Part shown: in pieces, positions 1 to 7,605 of the stretch | Layout of the letters: each line of letters starts with the position of its first letter | Position numbering within the stretch: position 1 is the first letter of the stretch | DNA from: Bacillota bacterium | GTDB lineage: Bacteria; Bacillota; Sulfobacillia; Sulfobacillales; Sulfobacillaceae | Assembly: GCA_021792935.1 (NCBI GenBank) | Contig: JAJYTS010000009.1 | Span: 1-37,138 of the forward strand | Direction of reading: 5' to 3' | DNA: 37,138 nt | The notes under the pieces: model-generated | What the model saw: only the letters and a program-made list of their open reading frames with translations | Databases searched by the model: none | Told to the model about the DNA's origin: nothing | Program-made: the position numbers and the translations under genes

Positions 1-7
1 CGCTGCC

Positions 8-367
8 ATGAGTCCGCAAGACCGGGTGCATGCGGCATTGTTGTTTGATGTGTATGGTCCGCTTTTGACGGAGCACCAGCAAGAGATCTGGCAGCTTTAT
101 TATTTGGAAGACTGGTCATTGGCTGAAATTGGGACGGAGCAGGGAATATCGCGTGCGGCTGTCCATGATTCGTTGGAACGAACTCAACGGGTGTTGCAGG
201 ATTACGAAGAGCGTCTGGGTCTGTTGGCGCAGCACCAACGACGACAAGAACGGTTGCGAACAATCATGCGGCTGATTGCGCAGCTTGCCCAGGAAAGTGT
301 CGAGGTGCGCGCTCTGCGTGAGGCGGTGGCGCAATTGGCGGAGGAGGAGGGCTTGGCCGGTGTTTGA
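8..367 (+). CDS. ylxM: YlxM-family helix-turn-helix protein, SRP-associated
   Basis: Small DNA-binding-like protein (119 aa) of the YlxM/p13 family, which in Firmicutes is encoded directly before ffh and is thought to modulate the signal recognition particle. The region around residues 28-60 (a stretch rich in Leu/Tyr, then LAEIGTEQGISRAAV) is a sigma-70 region 4-like helix-turn-helix. The rest is helical and charged. The ATG at 8 is the first possible start, and only 7 bases lie upstream, so the ribosome site cannot be judged and an upstream start cannot be excluded. The gene overlaps ffh by 8 bases, which suggests translational coupling. The identification rests on the fold and on the position before ffh. 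Confidence 0.85.
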   Translation: MSPQDRVHAALLFDVYGPLLTEHQQEIWQLYYLEDWSLAEIGTEQGISRAAVHDSLERTQRVLQDYEERLGLLAQHQRRQERLRTIMRLIAQLAQESVEVRALREAVAQLAEEEGLAGV

Positions 368-1694
368 CGCACTGACGGAAAAGTTGCAGCAGACCTTTAA
401 GCGAATGCGCAACAAAGGGCGCCTGACGGAAGCGGATGTAAGCGAAGCCTTGCGCGAAGTACGGCTGGCTTTATTGGAAGCGGATGTCAATTTCAAAGTG
501 GTCAAAACCTTTTTGGACGCGGTGCAGGCTCGCGCCGTAGGCCAAGATATTCTGCAAAGCTTGACCCCTCACCAAGGCGTTATCCGTATTGTCCGCGATG
601 AGCTCATTGCTTTGATGGGCACCAGCGTAGAGCGGGTGCACATGGCTTCCAACCCTCCGACCGTTATCTATCTGGTGGGACTGCAAGGAGCGGGGAAAAC
701 CACTGCAGCCGCGAAGCTGGCCCGCATGCTGCGTCATCAGGGGCGACAGCCGCTGTTAGTGGCGGCGGACGTATACCGCCCGGCGGCTATTGATCAGTTG
801 AAGGTGCTGGCTGAGAAGATTCAGGTTCCGGTGGTGGCCGACGCCGACGCGTCGCCTTTGGCTTTGGCCGAACAGGGCATCAAAATGTCCAAGCGGTTGG
901 CTAAAGATGTGGTGATTATCGACACCGCGGGGCGTCTGCATGTTGATGAGGATCTCATGGGTGAATTGGAATCCATGAACCGCAAGGTTCCCGGACATGA
1001 ATTGCTGCTGGTAGTTGATGCCATGACCGGGCAGGATGCCGTACGGGTAGCCACCGCGTTTAAGGAGCGCTTGCCGTTAACCGGCGCGATCATGACCAAG
1101 ATGGACGGCGACGCCCGAGGCGGCGCGGCTCTTTCCATTCGGCAGGTGGCGGCTTTGCCCATTAAGCTGGTGGGGTCAGGCGAGAAGCTGGAGGATTTGG
1201 AGCCCTTCGTTCCTCAGCGCATGGCCTCGCGCATTCTTGGCATGGGAGATTTGGAGAGCCTGATTGAAAAGGCTGAAGCTGCCATGGACCGGGATGACAC
1301 GCAAGCCTTGGCCGCTAAGATTGATAAGGCGGACTTCACTTTGGAGGACTTCCGGGGAATGATGCAGCAGGTGAAGAAAATGGGCCCCTTGTCCAAGGTG
1401 ATGGAAATGATGCCGGGGATGGGCGGTCAATGGGCAAAAGTCAAGGATAAAGTGGATGACCGAAGCATGATTCGGGTGGAGGCTATCCTAAATTCCATGA
1501 ACAAGCGGGAGTTGGCCCGTCCCGAACTTCTGGACGCCAGCCGGCGCTTGCGCATCGCCCGCGGCAGCGGTACCACCGTGCAGGAAGTGAACCGGCTCAT
1601 GAAACAGTTTGATGAGTTAAAAAAAGTGATGAAGCAGATGAAGGGAAAAAAAGGGCGGCGGATGGGCCGAATGCCGTTCCCTCCCTTTAATTGA
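360..1694 (+). CDS. ffh: Signal recognition particle GTPase Ffh (SRP54)
   Basis: Ffh binds signal sequences and the 4.5S/6S RNA and delivers ribosomes to FtsY at the membrane. The protein has 444 residues, normal for the family. It has an N-terminal four-helix domain ([10 protein letters not shown]...), then the GTPase domain with the P-loop GLQGAGKTT at about 107-115, [20 protein letters not shown] and the later GSGEKLEDL. The methionine-rich M domain follows, with MMPGMGG and a lysine-rich tail. The frame is open further upstream (to 276), but that part is the ylxM shadow. The GTG at 360 sits 9 bases after a gaggaggagg ribosome site and begins exactly at the conserved N-terminus. The stop is 20 bases before rpsP. 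Confidence 0.97.
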   Translation: MFDALTEKLQQTFKRMRNKGRLTEADVSEALREVRLALLEADVNFKVVKTFLDAVQARAVGQDILQSLTPHQGVIRIVRDELIALMGTSVERVHMASNPPTVIYLVGLQGAGKTTAAAKLARMLRHQGRQPLLVAADVYRPAAIDQLKVLAEKIQVPVVADADASPLALAEQGIKMSKRLAKDVVIIDTAGRLHVDEDLMGELESMNRKVPGHELLLVVDAMTGQDAVRVATAFKERLPLTGAIMTKMDGDARGGAALSIRQVAALPIKLVGSGEKLEDLEPFVPQRMASRILGMGDLESLIEKAEAAMDRDDTQALAAKIDKADFTLEDFRGMMQQVKKMGPLSKVMEMMPGMGGQWAKVKDKVDDRSMIRVEAILNSMNKRELARPELLDASRRLRIARGSGTTVQEVNRLMKQFDELKKVMKQMKGKKGRRMGRMPFPPFN

Positions 1695-1714
1695 GAGCGA
1701 AAGGAGGATTTTTA

Positions 1715-2002
1715 ATGGTAAAGATTCGTTTGCGTCGCATGGGGGCTAAGAAGCGTCCGTTTTACCGGGTGGTGGTGGCGGACGCCCGTTCACCCCGGGA
1801 TGGACGCTACATTGAAGAGATTGGCTATTACGATCCCACCAAGGATCCGGCTGTCATCAAGATTGACGAGGACAAGGCGGTGCGCTGGATTAACAATGGG
1901 GCTCAGCCGACCGATACGGCACGCTCCTTGTTGAAAAAGACCGGAGTGCTGAAAAAGGTGCACGAGTTAAAGCAGCTTCAGTCTAAGGCCAATGAATCGT
2001 AA
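1715..2002 (+). CDS. rpsP: 30S ribosomal protein S16
   Basis: Small-subunit protein that stabilises 16S rRNA during 30S assembly. The 95-aa product carries the family signature at its start ([20 protein letters not shown]) and the YYDPTKDP motif. The ATG at 1715 follows an aaggagg site with good spacing. A TTG eight codons upstream would only add ffh-overlapping sequence. It lies in the ffh-rpsP-rimM-trmD-rplS operon. The KH-domain gene khpA (ylqC), which usually sits between rpsP and rimM in Firmicutes, is missing, because rimM starts inside the end of rpsP. Confidence 0.97.
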   Translation: MVKIRLRRMGAKKRPFYRVVVADARSPRDGRYIEEIGYYDPTKDPAVIKIDEDKAVRWINNGAQPTDTARSLLKKTGVLKKVHELKQLQSKANES

Positions 2003-2534
2003 GAACGCCCAGGTTTGGCCCGGACATGTCATGGTGGGTGAAGTCACGTCCCCATTTGGCATTGACGGTTCAATTCGGGTGTTTCCCACTACTGACTTTC
2101 CAGAACGGTTGGTGCGCTTGCAAAAAGTGGCGGTCGACCGCTTGGGGGAGGAGCGGGCTGTGGTGGCGAGTCGTTTGGCCCCGCCGGTGGCGGTGATGAA
2201 ACTGGCCGGTTTTATGACCCGGGATCAGGCCGAGACTCTTCGGGGGGCCATTTTAATGGTGGCTGAGGAGCACTTGCCGGAACTCCCGGAAGGCGACTAT
2301 TATTGGCATCAGTTGGTAGGGCTGCGGGTTGTGGAAAGCGGCACCGACCGATTTCTCGGTCCGTTGACGCATGTGTTGCGCACGGGTGCCGGCCACGACG
2401 TGTTTGAGGTGGAGAGGGCAGGGAAAAAGCCGCTTTTAATTCCTTCCCTTAAGTCTATCGTCAAGCAGGTTGACCTCAGCCAGGGCCGGATGGTGGTGGA
2501 GCTGCCGCCCGGTCTTGAGGATGTCGCGGACTGA
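1992..2534 (+). CDS. rimM: 16S rRNA processing protein RimM
   Basis: Assembly factor for the 30S head that binds S19 and helps 16S maturation. The 180-aa protein has the N-terminal RimM beta-barrel ([25 protein letters not shown]) and the C-terminal PRC-barrel ([13 protein letters not shown], then [11 protein letters not shown] and [15 protein letters not shown]). The ATG at 1992 lies 11 bases inside rpsP with no strong ribosome site of its own, so translation is probably coupled. The stop overlaps the start of trmD (TGATG). Confidence 0.95.
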   Translation: MNRKNAQVWPGHVMVGEVTSPFGIDGSIRVFPTTDFPERLVRLQKVAVDRLGEERAVVASRLAPPVAVMKLAGFMTRDQAETLRGAILMVAEEHLPELPEGDYYWHQLVGLRVVESGTDRFLGPLTHVLRTGAGHDVFEVERAGKKPLLIPSLKSIVKQVDLSQGRMVVELPPGLEDVAD

Positions 2535-3226
2535 TGCTTATTCAAGTGGTCACGCTGTTTCCAGAGATGTTTGCGGGAGTGCTGGATTCAAGCATTTTGA
2601 AGCGGGCACGTCGCGGCGGACGATTGGACGTGCATTTGGTGCCGCTTCGTCCCTTTGGCGTGGGACTCCATCGTCAAACCGATGATTACCCGTTTGGCGG
2701 CGGAGTGGGCATGCTGTTAAGGGCGGATGTGGTGGTTCCTGCTGTGGAATGGGCCATGATGCATGCAAAGGCGTCAGCCCACGTGGTCTTTACCTCGCCG
2801 CAGGGGCGCCTGTTTACACAGGAAGTGGCCCGGGAGTTGAGCCGACTCGAACATGTGATTATTGTAGCCGGTCATTACGAAGGAATCGACGAGCGGGCAC
2901 GGGCGCTGTTGCAAGCGGATGAGATTTCTATTGGAGATTTCGTTTTAACCGGCGGTGAGTTGCCGGCGATGGTGATGGTGGATGGTCTAGCAAGGCTTTT
3001 GCCGGGCGTGCTGGGATCCAGCCGCGGGGCCGAGGATGACTCCTTCAGCCGCGAGAACGGTTGGTTGGAAGGCCCCCAGTATACCCGTCCCGAAACCTAT
3101 CGCGGGTTGGCGGTGCCGTCGGTATTGACGGAAGGCAATCATGAGGCCATCCGGCAATATCTGAATTCCATGGCAGAGCGGCGGACCCGGGAACGACGGC
3201 CGGATTTGCTTGCGGATCAGGAGTGA
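2534..3226 (+). CDS. trmD: tRNA (guanine37-N1)-methyltransferase TrmD
   Basis: SAM-dependent trefoil-knot methyltransferase that makes m1G37 in tRNAs and so prevents +1 frameshifting. The 230-aa protein shows the knot signature GHYEGIDERA followed by SIGDFVLTGGELPAM, plus the GGGVGM motif near residue 58 and the EDDSFS loop with the catalytic aspartate. The C-terminal helical domain (YLNSMAERRTRERRPDLL) is complete. The ATG overlaps the rimM stop by one base. It is followed after 14 bases by rplS. Confidence 0.97.
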   Translation: MLIQVVTLFPEMFAGVLDSSILKRARRGGRLDVHLVPLRPFGVGLHRQTDDYPFGGGVGMLLRADVVVPAVEWAMMHAKASAHVVFTSPQGRLFTQEVARELSRLEHVIIVAGHYEGIDERARALLQADEISIGDFVLTGGELPAMVMVDGLARLLPGVLGSSRGAEDDSFSRENGWLEGPQYTRPETYRGLAVPSVLTEGNHEAIRQYLNSMAERRTRERRPDLLADQE

Positions 3227-3240
3227 AGGGAGGTTGAACC

Positions 3241-3582
3241 ATGGATTACATTAAGTTGTTGGAAGAGGATCAGATGAAAGCGGATATCCCCCCCTTTCGG
3301 GCTGGTGATACCGTGAAGGTGGCGGTTAAGATTAAAGAGGGCAATCGCGAGCGCGTGCAAATGTTTGAAGGGGTCGTAATTCGCAGGCGCGGTGAGGGAT
3401 TGTCCAAAACCTTTACCGTGCGCCGGGTCAGCTATGGAGTTGGGGTAGAGCGAACCTTTTTGCTTCATTCGCCCCGCGTCGAGTCTATTCAAGTAGTGCG
3501 ACGCGGCAGGGTGCGGCGCGCACGCCTCTATTACCTGCGTCAGTTGCGGGGGAAGGCGGCTCGCATTCGCGAGCGGCGCTAA
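3241..3582 (+). CDS. rplS: 50S ribosomal protein L19
   Basis: Large-subunit protein at the 30S/50S interface. The 113-aa product has the family pattern: [12 protein letters not shown] near residue 20, [21 protein letters not shown], and the basic C-terminus ending [11 protein letters not shown]. The ATG at 3241 follows a clear gggaggttg site. A strong intrinsic terminator begins seven bases after the stop, so rplS is the last gene of the SRP/ribosome operon. Confidence 0.97.
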   Translation: MDYIKLLEEDQMKADIPPFRAGDTVKVAVKIKEGNRERVQMFEGVVIRRRGEGLSKTFTVRRVSYGVGVERTFLLHSPRVESIQVVRRGRVRRARLYYLRQLRGKAARIRERR

Positions 3583-3588
3583 CACCGT

Positions 3589-3623
3589 GGGCGAAGGCGG
3601 CTGGCCTTCGCCCTGTTATTTTC
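3589..3623 (+). terminator. Rho-independent terminator after rplS
   Basis: A perfect 10-bp stem (GGGCGAAGGC at 3589-3598 with GCCTTCGCCC at 3604-3613) closes a 5-base loop and is followed by the T-rich tail tgttattttc. It ends the ylxM-rplS operon. It also argues that lepB starts downstream of it and not at the frame opening at 3587. Confidence 0.85.
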
Positions 3624-3640
3624 ATGGGTGGGGTGACGTG

Positions 3641-4162
3641 GTGGAAAATCGGCGTAAAAAGAGCGGCGCGCGCGAATTTGTTGAGACCTTGGCCATTGCC
3701 CTGGTATTGGCATTTTTAATTCGCGCCTTCGTGTTCGAATCCTTTCGAGTGGACGGCAGATCCATGCAGCCGACCCTGTTTACTAATGAAAGAGTACTGG
3801 TGAACAAACTCGCCTTTGATCTAGGAAAGCCCAAGACGGGAGAGATTATCGTCTTTCAAAGCCCGCTGATTCCCAGTGAGGATTGGATTAAGCGAGTGAT
3901 TGGGGTTCCGGGAGACACGGTCAGCATCCGTCACAACACCGTTTATATTAACGGCAAGGTCTATCCTGAGCCGTTTCTCAAGTATCGCCAATCAAGCAAT
4001 TACGGTCCCGTAAAAGTTCCGCCGGGCCACTTGTTTGTTTTAGGCGACAACCGGCCCATCAGCGAGGATAGCCGCTACTTCGGCATGTTGGCCGAGTCGC
4101 GGGTGCGGGGACAGGCTTTCGTGATATGGTGGCCCTTAAATAGCCTGCGGTGGCTTCCGTAA
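3641..4162 (+). CDS. lepB: Signal peptidase I
   Basis: Membrane serine protease that cleaves signal peptides from exported proteins. One N-terminal membrane helix (about residues 14-32) is followed by the nucleophile box GRSMQPTL (Ser41), the general-base box DWIKRVIGVPGD (Lys84), and the C-terminal box GDNRPISEDSR. At about 173 aa it is a short Gram-positive SipS-type enzyme. The frame is open from 3587, but that part lies inside the rplS terminator. GTG codons at 3638 and 3641, after a ggtgggg stretch, are the likely starts. The stop overlaps the rbgA start (TAATG). Confidence 0.93.
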   Translation: MENRRKKSGAREFVETLAIALVLAFLIRAFVFESFRVDGRSMQPTLFTNERVLVNKLAFDLGKPKTGEIIVFQSPLIPSEDWIKRVIGVPGDTVSIRHNTVYINGKVYPEPFLKYRQSSNYGPVKVPPGHLFVLGDNRPISEDSRYFGMLAESRVRGQAFVIWWPLNSLRWLP

Positions 4163-4914
4163 TGTCCGCTCAGGGCTGGTATCCCGGCCACATGGTGGCC
4201 ACTCAGAAAACCATTCGCGAACTGGCCCCATATCTTTCGGCCTTTATCGAAGTGGTGGATGCTCGTGCCCCAGAATTGACCCGCCATCGTCCCTTGGCAA
4301 AGTGGGTAGGCCACACCCCCATTATTTTAGTGCTGAATAAAAGCGACACCGCCGAGGCGGACTGTACCAAACGATGGCTTGCGCGGTATCAAGCGGAGGG
4401 GATAGCCGCGGCTGCCGTGTCCGCGCAGTCAGGTCATTCTTACCGGGAACTTGGGCGGGTGGTGGCCGCGACCCTTCGTCCCCCGTATCGACTGTCGGTG
4501 GTCGGGTTGCCTAATTTAGGGAAGTCCACCGTTCTAAACCGCATGGTCGGCAAAAACCGGGTACGGACGGGAGCCAAGCCGGGACTCACCCGGGGGCCGC
4601 AGTGGATTCGCTTGGAGGGTGGCTGGGAGTGGCTCGATCTTCCTGGCGTGGTCACCCCGTCCAAGTCGCGCGACTGGCGTCTTAAGCTGTTGGGTGTGGT
4701 GCCGGTGGATCCGAATGACGCCGAGGAGATTGCCGCGGAAGTTTGGCGGCTGTATCATCCAAACGCGGGTGACGGCGACTGGTTGCAATGGGGCCGCCAA
4801 CGAGGGTATTTGTCGGCAGGGGGTCAAGTTGACAGCCATCGTACCGCGGATGCCCTTATCGCGGGGTTTCGCAGCGCGCGACTAGGCCGGGTGAGCCTGG
4901 AGGAACCATCCTGA
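4162..4914 (+). CDS. rbgA: Ribosome biogenesis GTPase RbgA (YlqF)
   Basis: Circularly permuted GTPase needed for late 50S assembly. The permuted order is visible: G4 NKSD (59-62) comes first, then G1 GLPNLGKST (115-123) and G3 DLPG (159-162). The N-terminus GWYPGHM is typical of the family, and a C-terminal helical domain follows. The ATG at 4162 overlaps the lepB stop by one base. A GTG at 4150 in the same frame is possible but adds residues not seen in the family. The stop overlaps the start of rnhB. Confidence 0.93.
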   Translation: MSAQGWYPGHMVATQKTIRELAPYLSAFIEVVDARAPELTRHRPLAKWVGHTPIILVLNKSDTAEADCTKRWLARYQAEGIAAAAVSAQSGHSYRELGRVVAATLRPPYRLSVVGLPNLGKSTVLNRMVGKNRVRTGAKPGLTRGPQWIRLEGGWEWLDLPGVVTPSKSRDWRLKLLGVVPVDPNDAEEIAAEVWRLYHPNAGDGDWLQWGRQRGYLSAGGQVDSHRTADALIAGFRSARLGRVSLEEPS

Positions 4915-5525
4915 TGAATCGGCCCACATGGAACCAACTCAATATTTTCGAAGAGGTATTTCGCGGTCAAGGGCTTTTGGTGGCCGGAACCGACGAGGTG
5001 GGCCGGGGACCCTTAGCGGGTCCGGTAGTGGCCGCGGCCGTGATTTTAAATGCCAGCCATTCCATTGAGGGATTGGATGATTCCAAGCGCCTTTCTCCCG
5101 GGGCGCGCCTGCAATTGACCGCCCTTATCCAAAGCCGGGCCTTGGCCATCGGTATTGGCGCTGTCGGACCCCGTACGATTGAACGCATCAATATTCTTGA
5201 GGCCTCGCGTTTAGCGATGCGCCGCGCCATTGCCCGCCTATCTATGCGGCCTCACATTGTTTTGTCTGACGCCATGGCTCTTCCTCATGCACCATATCGG
5301 ACCGTGGCGTTAATCCGTGGTGACCAGCGCTCCGCTTCCATCGCGGCGGCCTCCATTGTGGCCAAGGTCGTGCGCGACCGCTATATGGAAGATTTACACC
5401 GCCAATTCCCTCAGTATGGGTTTGAGCAACATAAGGGATATGCCACGCAGAGCCACCGGGACGCCATCCGGCGCTTCGGCCCCTGTGGGGCCCACCGTGC
5501 CACTTTTTTGCATAGCCGCAAGTAA
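4914..5525 (+). CDS. rnhB: Ribonuclease HII
   Basis: Cuts RNA in RNA-DNA hybrids and single ribonucleotides in DNA. The 203-aa protein has the N-terminal signature GTDEVGRGPLAGPVVAAAV (Asp-Glu metal ligands), DDSKRLSP, a third acidic residue in LSDAM, and the C-terminal HKGYATQSHRDAI...GPCGAHR motif. The start overlaps the rbgA stop (TGATG), and a ggaggaacc ribosome site sits just upstream. In many Firmicutes rnhB is followed by yraN-yifB-dprA-topA. Here none of those follows, and the next 8.5 kb are unrelated. Confidence 0.95.
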   Translation: MNRPTWNQLNIFEEVFRGQGLLVAGTDEVGRGPLAGPVVAAAVILNASHSIEGLDDSKRLSPGARLQLTALIQSRALAIGIGAVGPRTIERINILEASRLAMRRAIARLSMRPHIVLSDAMALPHAPYRTVALIRGDQRSASIAAASIVAKVVRDRYMEDLHRQFPQYGFEQHKGYATQSHRDAIRRFGPCGAHRATFLHSRK

Positions 5526-5606
5526 TCCTCATTGCGGGTCAGTTGAGCGAGTCCGCCGTGCCCGTTCGCTTTCACTTGCCGCCATGGCGCCAACGGGCAT
5601 GGGCTG

Positions 5607-5911
5607 CTTCTTCTAGATCTTTCGCCGGATGCCGGTGAAAAATTCCTGTCGCTGGGGTGTCGCTTCGGCATCCCCAATCTCAACACTCTGATGAGGGCTA
5701 GTCCCACGGAAGCGATACTGGACGGAGAGAATCTGAAGATCGCGCTTGGCGGCGGGTGCGCCAATTATGGCGCGCCGGGGATACCATCGACTAACTGGTC
5801 CACGACTTCACGACCATTACCCATGGTCTAGAAACTCTGAAACCGACCGGCGGCGTCCGAATGCTGACTATCCGCCGCCATTGGCGCACCACTCGACGTG
5901 TACTGCGTTAG
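5607..5911 (+). pseudogene. Decayed reading frame of unknown origin
   Basis: The 575 bases between rnhB and the coiled-coil gene hold no intact gene, but two stretches look like old coding DNA. From 5607 one frame is open to a stop at 5829 (LDLSPDAGEKFLSLGCRFGI near its start). The frame shifted by +2 reads RAWRRVRQLWRAGDTID, a stop, then a basic tail with LETLKPTGGVRMLTIRRHW to a stop at 5909. Joined by a frameshift they would make one protein of about 100 residues with one inner stop. I do not recognise the family; a transposase relic is possible. The rest, 5912-6100, shows nothing I can support. Confidence 0.3.
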
Positions 5912-6100
5912 GAGTGAAAATCGTAGCGGCATGGGGCTTTTGGCAACCTATCGACCTCGCAATACGCGGGATTTACACCAAAGCAGGGGCGCCCTTTCGC
6001 CAAGACGCTGGTCGCATCCAACCTTTGTAGCTAGATTTTGGCAGGGTAGGTCACTGGCACGCGTACCCAATAGTCGATGCCGATGGGACTAACCTCCCAT

Positions 6101-6538
6101 CTATAGGTGCACATGACCCAGCAAAAAGCCGAGAATCACGGTAAGAACAGGAAGGACAATGGCCACCCAAGTGCTGACACGATTGGCTAATCGCACCTCC
6201 AATCCGTCCATTCTGTTATCTAAGCCGTCCATTCTTTTATCCAAGCCGTCCATCCGGTGATTGAGCGTGGTGCTCACGTCCTCAAGGCGCTGTGAAAGAT
6301 TGGTGTTCACCTCTTCAATTCGCTTGGAGAGATTCGTATTCACCTCTTCAATCCGCTTGGAGAGATTGGTGTTTACGTCATCAATACGCCGAGCGAGATT
6401 CGTCCCCATATCGTCAATGCGCGCGTTCACGTCGCCCAATCGGTCGAAAAATCGCGGGCATTCGGATTTCTTATGGCTTTCGAAATACCAATAGGTGCCA
6501 TTTGTTCGCGGGTTCGTCTTGGTTATCGTATCGGCCAA
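6101..6538 (-). CDS. Membrane-anchored coiled-coil protein with 11- and 7-residue repeats
   Basis: A 145-aa protein of unknown function. After a short polar head (residues 1-35) comes a long amphipathic helix built of hendecads (VNTNLSKRIEE and variants, about residues 44-87), then three heptads (MDGLDKR, MDGLDNR, MDGLEVR, 96-116). It ends in one membrane helix (about 122-143). It is likely a tail-anchored oligomer with the coiled coil in the cytoplasm. The only start in the frame is TTG at 6538, with a weak GGA eight bases upstream, so the N-terminus is uncertain. It stands alone on the minus strand, divergent from pstB. Confidence 0.65.
   Translation of the reverse strand: MADTITKTNPRTNGTYWYFESHKKSECPRFFDRLGDVNARIDDMGTNLARRIDDVNTNLSKRIEEVNTNLSKRIEEVNTNLSQRLEDVSTTLNHRMDGLDKRMDGLDNRMDGLEVRLANRVSTWVAIVLPVLTVILGFLLGHVHL
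6191..6253 (-). repeat. 21-bp tandem repeat encoding MDGL heptads
   Basis: Three near-identical 21-base units (each beginning ATGGACGG on the minus strand) encode the heptads MDGLDKR, MDGLDNR and MDGLEVR of the coiled-coil protein. The third unit has diverged at its end. Such units can expand or contract by slippage. Confidence 0.75.
6278..6409 (-). repeat. 33-bp tandem repeat encoding hendecads
   Basis: About four 33-base units on the minus strand encode the 11-residue repeats of the coiled-coil protein. The two central units (VNTNLSKRIEE twice) are nearly identical in DNA, and the outer ones are more diverged. This indicates fairly recent internal duplication. Confidence 0.7.
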
Positions 6539-6688
6539 GAGTTGGTGTCCTGTTGCAGCGATGGCGGGAACCCGTCATCCCTCTGTCATACCAAGCTAAA
6601 GGAATGGGGCATTTCGCGCGGTGGCCCGCGGTCATGGATGGTGCCTCGGCGTATCCTGTGGCAGTACTCATGAGCTGCCATTTCAAGT

Positions 6689-6727
6689 CTTTATAAACTC
6701 TTTATTTCGCTATCGCGGGTTCATAAT
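6689..6727 (+). promoter_or_regulatory. Candidate pst promoter with Pho-box-like direct repeats
   Basis: Two CTTTAT hexamers (6689-6694 and 6700-6705) are spaced exactly 11 bases apart, the spacing typical of PhoB/PhoP half-sites. The second overlaps the expected -35 position of a possible -10 CATAAT at 6722-6727 (17-base spacer from 6699-6704). The pstB start codon is about 55 bases further on. Assignment to a Pho regulator is inference from position and spacing. Confidence 0.4.
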
Positions 6728-6781
6728 ACTCAGCTAATATCATCAGCCCTGGGGACGGAAGGTATCTAGGGAGGCTGAACC

Positions 6782-7576
6782 ATGAACCAAGTACTTGAGT
6801 TGGATCCCTATGTTGGAGAGACACCCGCCGTGGGCTTGCGGATCGAGGAGATTTCGGTGCGCGTCGGCAAGCACATGGTGTTGGAGGGCGTGTCGATGGA
6901 TTTGCCGGGTGGGAAGATAAGCGCCTTGGTAGGACCCAGCGGCAGCGGAAAGTCCAGCTTGCTGCGTGTCCTGAACCGCTTATGGGACGGGATTCCACGG
7001 GCACGGGTCGAAGGCGCCGTTTGGTACCAAGGCGTCAATTTGTATGGACGGGGGGTCGATGTGGCAGCGGTGCGCAGTCGCATTGGAATGGTTTTTCAAC
7101 GCCCCACGCCCTTTCCCAAGAGCATCGTTCAAAATATTTCTTTGCCTCTGGCCGTACATGGGTATCCGCGTTCCGAGATCGCTGATCGGGTGCAAGCAAG
7201 TCTCAAAACAGTCGGATTATGGGATGAGGTGGCCAATCGTCTGGGAACCTCGGCTTTGGCGCTTTCGGGAGGACAGCAGCAGCGCCTTTGTATCGCCCGG
7301 GCGTTAGCGATTCAACCCGACATTTTACTGATGGATGAACCCGCTTCGGCCCTGGACCCCAAGTCACGAGGACGGATTGATGACCTTATCCTCTCCCTCA
7401 GGGATGCGGTGACAGTATTGTTGGTAACTCACCATCTTGAAGAAGCGGAACGAGTTAGCGACCGGCTCGGGGTATTGATGGACGGCCGTCTGCAAGCTTT
7501 CGGACCTACTCAAGAACTCTTTCGTTCGGCCCCCGAGAAAGTCGCCCAGTATTTGCGTCACGGCAGCGGCAATTGA
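6782..7576 (+). CDS. pstB: Phosphate ABC transporter ATP-binding protein PstB
   Basis: Powers phosphate import by ATP hydrolysis together with PstA/PstC. The 264-aa protein has Walker A GPSGSGKSS, the Q-loop in VFQRPTPFPKSI (the PTPFP stretch is typical of PstB), signature LSGGQQQRL, Walker B ILLMDEPASALDP and the switch histidine in LLVTHH. The ATG at 6782 (clear in the plus-strand text) follows gggaggctgaacc. It is the first gene of the cluster, whereas in most bacteria pstB follows pstSCA and precedes phoU. The stop lies 30 bases before the pstS start. Confidence 0.93.
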   Translation: MNQVLELDPYVGETPAVGLRIEEISVRVGKHMVLEGVSMDLPGGKISALVGPSGSGKSSLLRVLNRLWDGIPRARVEGAVWYQGVNLYGRGVDVAAVRSRIGMVFQRPTPFPKSIVQNISLPLAVHGYPRSEIADRVQASLKTVGLWDEVANRLGTSALALSGGQQQRLCIARALAIQPDILLMDEPASALDPKSRGRIDDLILSLRDAVTVLLVTHHLEEAERVSDRLGVLMDGRLQAFGPTQELFRSAPEKVAQYLRHGSGN

Positions 7577-7605
7577 TGATTCCAACAACAAGAAGGAGTG
7601 GCAAT

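Noticed and set aside
276-359. Upstream extension of the ffh frame
   Set aside because: It overlaps ylxM in another frame, is Arg/Trp-rich and lies before a good ribosome site and the conserved N-terminus.
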